This document shows positions 1-5,157 of a DNA stretch of 9,122 nucleotides, one piece after another; position 1 is the first letter of the stretch, and each line of letters begins with the position of its first letter. Below the pieces are notes generated by a model. That model was not told the DNA's origin, made no database searches, and was given only the letters and a program-made list of their open reading frames with translations. A program made the position numbers and the translations under genes. Origin of the DNA: Nocardioidaceae bacterium (GTDB lineage Bacteria > Actinomycetota > Actinomycetes > Propionibacteriales > Nocardioidaceae); NCBI GenBank assembly GCA_013696065.1, contig JACCZJ010000078.1:1-9122 (forward strand), written 5' to 3'.

Positions 1-1
1 G

Positions 2-115
2 GAGCTCGACGACGAGGTGACCGAGGAGCGGTTGGCCCAGATCCGCAACGCTGCCGAGACCTTGCTGAGCAACCCGGTGATCGAGGACTACACCGTCAAG
101 GTCGAACAGTCGTGA
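2..115 (+). CDS. purS: PurS, FGAM synthase small subunit (3' end only)
   Basis: The window opens inside this gene; the last 37 codons are visible, ending at a TGA. PurS is a protein of about 80 residues that bridges PurQ and PurL in the three-part phosphoribosylformylglycinamidine (FGAM) synthase and is thought to help ammonia pass between them. The visible tail, with the segment LLSNPVIEDYTVKVEQS, is the typical PurS C-terminus, in which a Leu-x-Asn-Pro-x-Ile-Glu motif precedes the last beta strand. Its position directly before purQ supports the call. The last four bases, GTGA, contain both the GTG start of purQ and this TGA stop, which implies translational coupling. The start codon and the N-terminal half lie outside the window. 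Confidence 0.9.
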   Translation, partial: ELDDEVTEERLAQIRNAAETLLSNPVIEDYTVKVEQS

Positions 116-783
116 AGATCGGAGTGGTCACGTTTCCCGGCTCGCTCGACGACGTCGACGCCCACCGAGCCGTGACCCTGGCCGGTGGTGATGCGGTCGC
201 TTTGTGGCACGGCGACCACGATCTGCGTGGCGTCGACGCCGTCATACTGCCGGGTGGTTTCTCCTACGGCGACTATCTCCGGTGTGGTGCGATCGCGCGA
301 TTCGCTCCGGTGATGGCCGAGGTGGTCGAGGCGGCGAACGGCGGCCTGCCGGTGCTGGGGATATGTAACGGGTTCCAGATCCTGTGCGAGTCGCATCTCC
401 TGCCTGGTGCGTTGATCCGCAACGACCACCGCAAGTTCGTATGCCGCGACCAACGGCTGCGGATCGACAACGCCTCCACCGCCTGGACCGGCGACTACAC
501 CGTCGGCGACGAAGTCACCCTTGTGCTCAAAAACGGCGAGGGCGGGTATGTCGCCGACGACGCCACCCTCGACCGCCTCGAGGGGGAGGGCCACGTGGTG
601 GCTCGATACCTGGGCGCCAACCCCAACGGCTCGATGCGCGACATCGCGGGGATCGCCAACGAGCGCGGCAACGTGGTCGGGCTGATGCCTCACCCCGAAC
701 ATGCCGTGGAGCCGTTGTGCGGCGCGGGCACCGACGGGCTGGCGTTCTTCACCTCGGTGTTGACCTCCCTCGCCGACGCCTGA
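112..783 (+). CDS. purQ: PurQ, FGAM synthase glutamine amidotransferase subunit
   Basis: PurQ is the class I glutaminase subunit of FGAM synthase. It hydrolyses glutamine and delivers ammonia to PurL, which converts FGAR to FGAM in the cytoplasm (step 4 of purine synthesis). At 223 residues it has the usual length of a stand-alone PurQ. The N-terminus MKIGVVTFPGS and the PGGFSYGDYLR segment (residues 47-57) are characteristic. The nucleophile is Cys85 in GICNGFQ, and His194 and Glu196 in MPHPEHAVE complete the catalytic triad. The GTG start at 112 is favoured because the protein then begins at the conserved first beta strand and overlaps the purS stop by four bases, so coupled initiation probably replaces a strong ribosome binding site. 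The separate PurQ fits the short PurL encoded next. Nothing in the gene looks damaged. Confidence 0.97.
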   Translation: MKIGVVTFPGSLDDVDAHRAVTLAGGDAVALWHGDHDLRGVDAVILPGGFSYGDYLRCGAIARFAPVMAEVVEAANGGLPVLGICNGFQILCESHLLPGALIRNDHRKFVCRDQRLRIDNASTAWTGDYTVGDEVTLVLKNGEGGYVADDATLDRLEGEGHVVARYLGANPNGSMRDIAGIANERGNVVGLMPHPEHAVEPLCGAGTDGLAFFTSVLTSLADA

Positions 784-806
784 CTCCGACAAGTCGAATG
801 AATGAC

Positions 807-812
807 GAGGAG
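807..812 (+). promoter_or_regulatory. Ribosome binding site for purL
   Basis: GAGGAG lies five bases before the TTG at 818. It decides the purL start: an in-frame TGA at 803-805 blocks anything further upstream, and no ATG or GTG is available in between. It is the strongest Shine-Dalgarno match in the first half of the window and probably compensates for the weak TTG initiator. Confidence 0.75.
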
Positions 813-817
813 ACGCC

Positions 818-3100
818 TTGACCGAGACCCGCCAGCTCGACACGGTCAAGCACGCCACCGTCAACCCCGATGTCGCTCAACCCTGGGCTGAGTTGGGGCT
901 CAAACCCGACGAGTACGCGCAACTGGGCGAGATCCTCGGCCGCCGCCCCACGTCGTGCGAGCTCGCCATGTATTCGGTGATGTGGAGCGAGCACTGCTCC
1001 TACAAGTCGAGCAAGGTGCATCTGCGCCAGTTCGGCGAGCGCATGACCGACGAGATGCGCAAACACCTCATGGTGGGCATCGGTGAGAACGCCGGTGTGG
1101 TCGACATCGGCCAGGGCTACGCCGTCACCTTCAAGGTCGAGTCGCACAACCACCCCTCCTACGTCGAGCCCTATCAAGGTGCGGCGACCGGTGTGGGCGG
1201 GATCGTCCGCGACATCCTCTCGATGGGCGCCCGGCCGATCGCCGTCATGGACCCGTTGCGCTTCGGCCCGCTCGACGCGCCCGACACGGCACGCGTGCTG
1301 CCTGGGATCGTGGCCGGCGTCGGCGGCTACGGCAACTGTCTCGGCTTGCCCAACATCGGTGGCGAGGCCGTCTTCGACCCGTCGTACGCGGGGAATCCCC
1401 TGGTCAACGTGCTGTGCGTCGGGGTGATGCGCCATGAGGACATCCACCTCGCCAACGCTTCCGGTGTCGGCAACCAGATCATCTTGTATGGCGCCAAGAC
1501 CGGCGGCGACGGCATCGGCGGCGTCTCGGTGCTGGCATCGGAGACTTTTGCCGAGGAGGGTCCGGTCAAGCGCCCGAGCGTGCAAGTGGGCGACCCCTTC
1601 ATGGAGAAGCTCCTGATCGAGTGCACCCTCGAACTCTTCGCCGAACGCCTGGTCGCCGGCATCCAGGACCTCGGCGGGGCTGGGCTGTCGTGTGCCACCT
1701 CCGAGCTGGCCAGCGCCGGCGAGGGCGGAATGCACGTGTGGCTCGACCGGGTGCCGTTGCGCGATGCCTCGCTCGCGCCCGAAGAGATCTTGATGAGCGA
1801 GTCGCAGGAGCGGATGATGGCGGTCGTCGAGCCCGCCCACGTCGCGCGCTTCCTCGAGATCTGTGCCAAATGGGATGTCGACGCGACCGTGGTCGGTGAA
1901 GTCACCGACACCGGCCGATTGGTCATCGACTGGTATGGCGACACGGTGGTCGACGTACCCCCCCGCACCGTCGCCCACGAGGGACCCGTCTACGAGCGAC
2001 CCTTCGCCCGCCCCACCTGGCAGGACTCCTTGCGGGCAGACGGAGCCTCAGCCCTCTCGCGGCCGACCACAGGCGATGAGTTGCGCGCCACCGTGCTGCG
2101 GCTGATCGCGTCACCGAACTTGTGCGACAAGTCCTGGATCACCGACCAGTACGACCGCTATGTGCAGGGCAACACGGTCCTGGCCCATCCCGAGGACTCC
2201 GGGACTGTCCGCGTGGACGAGCAGACCGGGCTGGGGGTCGCGGTCTCGACCGACTGCAACGGCAGGTTTGCCAAGCTCGACCCGTTCGCGGGGGCCCAGT
2301 TGGCGTTGGCCGAGTCCTACCGCAACGTCGCTACCTCAGGAGCGCGCCCGCTGGCGGTCACGGACTGCCTCAACTTCGGGTCGCCGGAGGACTCCGACGT
2401 GATGTGGCAGTTCGCCGAGGCGACCCGAGGGCTCGCCGAGGGGTGCGAAGCCCTCGGCATCCCGGTGACGGGTGGCAACGTCAGCTTCTACAACCAGACC
2501 GGCGACCAGCCGATCCTGCCTACTCCGGTCGTGGGCGTGCTGGGAGTGATTGACGACGTCACCAGGCGTACGCCGATCGGCTTCGCCACCGAGGGCCAAC
2601 AGATCTACCTGCTGGGCACCACCCGCGACGAACTCAGCGGGTCAGAGTGGGCCCATGTCGTGCACGGGCATCTAGGTGGCCTGCCGCCCGCCGTGGACTT
2701 CAAAACAGAGGCCTGGCTGGCCGACCTGCTCATCAATGCCTCCCGTGACGGGCTGATCGACGCCGCCCATGTCCTGTCCGTCGGCGGCCTGGCACAGGCG
2801 CTGGTCGAGTCTTGTCTGCGGCATGACGTCGGGGCGCGGGTGTGGCTGCCAGACGAACTCGACCCGTTCGTGGCGCTGTTCAGTGAGTCGACCGCGCGGG
2901 TGCTCGTGGCGGTGCCCCGCAGCGAAGAGGTCCGCTTCACTGACATGTGCACGGCGCGCCGCTTCCCGCATGTCCGGATCGGCGTCACCGACGGCCACGG
3001 GCCGGACGCCACACTCGAGGTGCAGGGCTGCTTCACTTTGCCGCTGGCTGATCTGAAGGCCGCCTGGTCCGCGACCCTGCCCGCCGCTCTCGGCGGCTGA
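818..3100 (+). CDS. purL: PurL, FGAM synthase large (synthetase) subunit, short form
   Basis: PurL performs the ATP-dependent amidation of FGAR to FGAM using ammonia from PurQ. At 760 residues it is the short form that needs separate PurS and PurQ, both encoded just upstream. It has the duplicated AIR-synthase-like architecture: first half about residues 40-390, second half about 420-745. Visible motifs are MWSEHCSYKSS (55-65, with the conserved His59), ESHNHPS (108-114), the glycine-rich GAATGVGGI (121-129), GGYGNC (169-174), KTGGDGIGG (227-235), and SESQERM (327-333). The second half has TDCLNFGSPE (515-524) and TGGNVSFYNQ (551-560). The start is TTG, supported by the ribosome binding site at 807-812 and by an N-terminus (LDTVKHATV, then PWAELGLKPDEYA) that matches what I know of actinobacterial PurL. 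It follows purQ by 34 bases and is one base from the next gene, so one operon is likely. Confidence 0.97.
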   Translation: MTETRQLDTVKHATVNPDVAQPWAELGLKPDEYAQLGEILGRRPTSCELAMYSVMWSEHCSYKSSKVHLRQFGERMTDEMRKHLMVGIGENAGVVDIGQGYAVTFKVESHNHPSYVEPYQGAATGVGGIVRDILSMGARPIAVMDPLRFGPLDAPDTARVLPGIVAGVGGYGNCLGLPNIGGEAVFDPSYAGNPLVNVLCVGVMRHEDIHLANASGVGNQIILYGAKTGGDGIGGVSVLASETFAEEGPVKRPSVQVGDPFMEKLLIECTLELFAERLVAGIQDLGGAGLSCATSELASAGEGGMHVWLDRVPLRDASLAPEEILMSESQERMMAVVEPAHVARFLEICAKWDVDATVVGEVTDTGRLVIDWYGDTVVDVPPRTVAHEGPVYERPFARPTWQDSLRADGASALSRPTTGDELRATVLRLIASPNLCDKSWITDQYDRYVQGNTVLAHPEDSGTVRVDEQTGLGVAVSTDCNGRFAKLDPFAGAQLALAESYRNVATSGARPLAVTDCLNFGSPEDSDVMWQFAEATRGLAEGCEALGIPVTGGNVSFYNQTGDQPILPTPVVGVLGVIDDVTRRTPIGFATEGQQIYLLGTTRDELSGSEWAHVVHGHLGGLPPAVDFKTEAWLADLLINASRDGLIDAAHVLSVGGLAQALVESCLRHDVGARVWLPDELDPFVALFSESTARVLVAVPRSEEVRFTDMCTARRFPHVRIGVTDGHGPDATLEVQGCFTLPLADLKAAWSATLPAALGG
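3081..3096 (+). other. GC hairpin at the purL 3' end, over the next gene's initiation region
   Basis: CCGCCG (3081-3086) and CGGCGG (3091-3096) form a perfect six-pair GC stem with a CTCT loop. It ends just before the purL stop (3098-3100) and the GTG at 3102. There is no U-tract, so an intrinsic terminator is unlikely. In the RNA it would occupy the place where a Shine-Dalgarno sequence for the next gene should be, leaving that gene dependent on ribosomes arriving from purL. It could also be chance in a GC-rich coding end. Confidence 0.35.
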
Positions 3101-3101
3101 C

Positions 3102-3476
3102 GTGGTTGCCCGTTTGCGCCCGTTACCACCGGCTGACCTGGCACCGCTGCTGAGCCGGCTCGACGCGGCTGAGGCGGCCGGCGAGGCCGCCAGCTCTGAC
3201 GACATACGCGCTGCCGTGAAGCACTTCCTCGCCGTGTTGACTCAGCGGTTCCCCGGCAAGAGCGTCGAGGTGCGGGTGCCGCCCTATGCCGCTGTCCAAT
3301 GCATCGAAGGGGCCCGCCACACCCGTGGCACCCCGCCGGCCGTCGTCGAGACCGATGCCGAAACTTGGTTGCGGCTGGCGCGAGGTCGGCTCGCCTTCGC
3401 CGAGGCGTTCGAGAGCAGACGTGTCCGAGCTTCAGGGGAACGCTCTGACCTCACCGACCAGTTGCCCCTGTCCTGA
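3102..3476 (+). CDS. SCP2-like (sterol carrier fold) small protein of the purine cluster
   Basis: This is a 124-residue cytoplasmic protein with no signal peptide or membrane segment. I recognise it as the actinobacterial 'sterol carrier family protein' found near purL and purF; as I recall, Rv0807 of Mycobacterium tuberculosis is a relative. Residues 1-50 are an Ala-rich helical region. Residues 55-122 carry the family's conserved stretch: VEVRVPPYAAVQC, then EGARHTRGTPPAVVE (69-83), a TWLRLARGRLAFAEA helix (88-102), and ASGERSDLTDQLPL (110-123). SCP2 folds usually have a hydrophobic pocket for lipid or another apolar ligand, but the ligand here is unknown and these bacteria generally make no sterols. 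Its GTG lies one base after the purL stop, with no clear ribosome binding site, so it is probably translated by coupling to purL. A TTG at residue 5 is an alternative start. No biochemical function can be assigned. Confidence 0.8.
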   Translation: MVARLRPLPPADLAPLLSRLDAAEAAGEAASSDDIRAAVKHFLAVLTQRFPGKSVEVRVPPYAAVQCIEGARHTRGTPPAVVETDAETWLRLARGRLAFAEAFESRRVRASGERSDLTDQLPLS

Positions 3477-3576
3477 ACAGCCGCCGACCCCGAACGCGCA
3501 CGACCGCAGCGCGAACGACCTGAACAGGGCGACACTCAACCGTGTCGCGGCAGGCCCGCCAGCCGCCGTCGTGTAC

Positions 3577-3582
3577 TAGATT
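3577..3582 (+). promoter_or_regulatory. Putative -10 box of a leaderless promoter for the M20 dipeptidase
   Basis: TAGATT fits the actinobacterial TAnnnT -10 pattern and ends eight bases before the ATG at 3591. This places the expected transcription start at or next to the start codon. No purine-rich Shine-Dalgarno sequence exists between them (CCGGCCCT), which agrees with a leaderless message. No convincing -35 hexamer is visible about 17 bases upstream. The rest of the 114-base gap (3477-3590) holds only a 9-base direct repeat, CCTGAACAG, at 3472-3480 and 3519-3527. Confidence 0.5.
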
Positions 3583-3590
3583 CCGGCCCT

Positions 3591-4970
3591 ATGGCGACCG
3601 ACACTGACCAGGACAGCAGCGGCTCTCACCTGAGAGCGCGGGTGGCGGCCGAGATGCCGCGCGTTCGGCGCGACCTCGAGGATCTGGTGCGGATCCAGTC
3701 CGTGAGTGCAGACCCGTCACGCTTCGATGAGGTACGCCGCTCGGGGGATGCCACGGCAGCCCTGTTCAGAGACGAGGGGTTCGACGTACAGACCATCATC
3801 TCTGAGGGTGGACAACCCGCCATCGTTGCGCGCAAGACCGGCCCTTCCGGGTCACCCACTGTGCTGCTCTACGCGCATCACGACGTACAGCCCGAAGGGG
3901 ATCATGCGGCGTGGATCTCCGAACCGTTCGACCCCACCGAGCGTGATGGCAGGCTTTTTGCCCGAGGTGCGGCCGACGACAAGGCCGGTATCGCGGCACA
4001 TCTGGCGGCCGTCCGCGCCCATGGAGACGACCTCCCGGTCAATGTCACCGTCTTCGTCGAAGGCGAGGAGGAGGTGGGTTCTCCCACGCTCGCCACGCTG
4101 CTCGCAGACCACCATGAGCTGCTGCGCAGTGATGTGATCATCATCGCCGACTCGACCAACTGGGCTGTCGGCCGACCCGCGCTCACCACGTCGCTGCGCG
4201 GCCTGGTCGACTGCGTCGTCGAGGTGCGCACTCTCAATCACGGCGTGCACTCAGGCATGTGGGGCGGAGTTGTACCTGACGCTCTCACCTCGCTGGCACG
4301 GTTGCTCGCCACTTTGCACGATGACGAGGGCAACGTCGCGGTCGTTGGTTTGGCATCGGGGACCGCGAGTTCACTGGACTATCCCGAATCGAGTTTGCGC
4401 CGAGACTCAGGGATCCTTGACGGAGTCGAGTTGTACGGCTCCGGCTCCATCGTCGACCGCTTGTGGATCAAGCCGGCCATTGCGGTGATCGGGCTGGACG
4501 CGACCAAGGTCGACGATGCGAGCAACACCCTCATCCCGGCCGCCCGAGCCAAGATCAGTCTGCGCTTGGCGCCGGGCGACGAGGCCGGCGCGGCTCTCAT
4601 CCGACTGCGGGAGCATCTGGTCAACCACGCTCCGTGGGGGGCCCTCGTTTCCGTCGAGGACGGCGAGATCGGTCAGCCCTTCGCCATCGATGCGCACGGG
4701 CCGGCCTACGACGCTGCCCGCGACGCCTTCCGCGAGGCTTGGGACGGAACCGCGCCCGTGGACATCGGGGTCGGAGGCTCGATCCCCTTCATCGCCGCGT
4801 TTGCGGAGAGGTTCCCCGAGGCGGCCATCTTGGTGACGGGAGTCGAGGATCCCGACACGCGGGCTCACGGCGCCAACGAAGGCCTCCACCTGGCGGAGTT
4901 CCAGCGGGTCTGCCTGGCGGAGGCGTTGTTGCTCGCCAAGCTCGCCAAGCTCGCCAAGCTGACCGACTGA
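3591..4970 (+). CDS. M20-family metallodipeptidase (carnosinase/CNDP-like)
   Basis: This is a dizinc peptidase of 459 residues, the usual size for the M20 dipeptidase branch, expected to hydrolyse short peptides in the cytoplasm; no signal peptide is seen. Metal and catalytic positions are intact: His96 and Asp98 in AHHDVQPEGD, bridging Asp129 in RGAADDKAG, Glu160 (general base) and Glu161 (metal ligand) in VEGEEEVGS, Asp187 in IIADSTNW, and His426 in RAHGANEGLH. The lid/dimerisation domain (about 200-325) contains LNHGVHSGMWGG with His220. These assignments are by analogy with mammalian carnosinase-2 and relatives. Family members include dipeptidases, Cys-Gly peptidases and succinyl-diaminopimelate desuccinylase, so the substrate is uncertain, although the DVQP and EGEEEVGS motifs favour dipeptidase. 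The ATG at 3591 has no ribosome binding site but a -10-like box just upstream. The C-terminus ends in a tandem Leu-Ala-Lys repeat. The gene separates the purSQL block from purFM and probably has its own promoter. Confidence 0.9.
   Translation: MATDTDQDSSGSHLRARVAAEMPRVRRDLEDLVRIQSVSADPSRFDEVRRSGDATAALFRDEGFDVQTIISEGGQPAIVARKTGPSGSPTVLLYAHHDVQPEGDHAAWISEPFDPTERDGRLFARGAADDKAGIAAHLAAVRAHGDDLPVNVTVFVEGEEEVGSPTLATLLADHHELLRSDVIIIADSTNWAVGRPALTTSLRGLVDCVVEVRTLNHGVHSGMWGGVVPDALTSLARLLATLHDDEGNVAVVGLASGTASSLDYPESSLRRDSGILDGVELYGSGSIVDRLWIKPAIAVIGLDATKVDDASNTLIPAARAKISLRLAPGDEAGAALIRLREHLVNHAPWGALVSVEDGEIGQPFAIDAHGPAYDAARDAFREAWDGTAPVDIGVGGSIPFIAAFAERFPEAAILVTGVEDPDTRAHGANEGLHLAEFQRVCLAEALLLAKLAKLAKLTD
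4932..4958 (+). repeat. Three perfect copies of a 9-bp unit encoding Leu-Ala-Lys
   Basis: CTCGCCAAG occurs three times head to tail, in frame with the dipeptidase, giving LAKLAKLAK followed by LTD and the stop. Because the unit is three codons long, gain or loss of copies by slippage would not shift the frame. It lengthens the last amphipathic helix with lysines and probably lies outside the catalytic core. Confidence 0.9.
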
Positions 4971-4978
4971 CACGCCGC

Positions 4979-5056
4979 AGTTCACATCCTGTTGCCCGCC
5001 CGCCCCAAAGATTGGGGGTGGGGGTCATCCGGGGTGAACTCCAACACGGGGTGAAC
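4979..5056 (+). repeat. Three GTGAAC motifs, one inverted and two direct, upstream of purF
   Basis: AGTTCAC at 4979-4985 is the exact reverse complement of GTGAACT at 5034-5040. A second direct copy, CGGGGTGAAC at 5047-5056, repeats the ten bases at 5030-5039 with a 17-base offset. The inverted pair flanks the hairpin at 4999-5022 and could form an outer RNA stem. The direct pair at 17-base spacing is about one and a half to two helical turns apart, which could suit a protein operator. Which of these applies, if either, cannot be told from sequence. Confidence 0.5.
4999..5022 (+). terminator. Candidate terminator hairpin after the dipeptidase gene (no U-tract)
   Basis: CCCCAA (5003-5008) and TTGGGG (5012-5017) form a perfect six-pair stem with an AGA loop. 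It extends outward through one bulged G and a G-U pair to CCC (4999-5001) with GGG (5020-5022). It begins 28 bases after the dipeptidase stop. No run of T follows (TCATCC), so it would be a U-less terminator of the kind proposed in actinobacteria, or a 3'-end stabilising structure. Confidence 0.4.
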
Positions 5057-5061
5057 CTCGT
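5046..5061 (+). other. Small hairpin with UGAA loop containing a GTGAAC copy
   Basis: ACGGGG (5046-5051) pairs with CCTCGT (5056-5061), five Watson-Crick pairs and one G-U, closing a UGAA tetraloop. The loop and its flanks are the second direct GTGAAC copy. It would exist only in RNA reading through from the dipeptidase gene, because the proposed purF promoter lies downstream. It may be chance in a repeat- and G-rich gap. Confidence 0.3.
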
Positions 5062-5065
5062 TGGT

Positions 5066-5088
5066 GGGTGTTGCGGGTGGGGGCGGGG
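5066..5088 (+). other. G-quadruplex motif upstream of purF
   Basis: Four G-tracts (5066-5068, 5075-5077, 5079-5083, 5085-5088) are separated by loops of 6, 1 and 1 bases, satisfying the standard G3+N1-7 definition. Three more tracts follow at 5099-5101, 5103-5105 and 5110-5112. The G-rich strand is the non-template strand for purF, and the motif ends about 57 bases before its -10 box. Folding in the cell is not shown. Confidence 0.6.
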
Positions 5089-5145
5089 AGATCTTGGCGG
5101 GTGGGATGTGGGAGCGAAGCGGCACGGGGACGGGCCCCGAGGCCG

Positions 5146-5151
5146 TAGACT
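5146..5151 (+). promoter_or_regulatory. Putative -10 box of a leaderless purF promoter
   Basis: TAGACT fits the TAnnnT pattern and is followed by exactly six bases (GCTCGC) and then the GTG of purF, the arrangement that gives a transcript starting at the first base of the start codon. No Shine-Dalgarno sequence fits in that space. There is no recognisable -35; instead a small hairpin-capable sequence, CGGGG/CCCCG (5125-5129 with 5135-5139), occupies that area. Confidence 0.6.
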
Positions 5152-5157
5152 GCTCGC

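Noticed and set aside
88..864. A 258-codon minus-strand open frame opposite purQ
   Set aside because: Same effect of GC-rich third codon positions. No family is recognisable and it fully overlaps purQ.
749..1978. A 409-codon open frame on the minus strand opposite purL
   Set aside because: It is the shadow of a GC-rich coding gene; its translation is low in recognisable motifs, rich in His/Asp/Val-type reverse-complement bias, and purL on the other strand is unmistakable.
4971..5157. A known purine (guanine) riboswitch before purF
   Set aside because: I do not see the conserved three-way-junction core or loop motifs of purine riboswitches, and the likely transcription start at the GTG leaves no leader.
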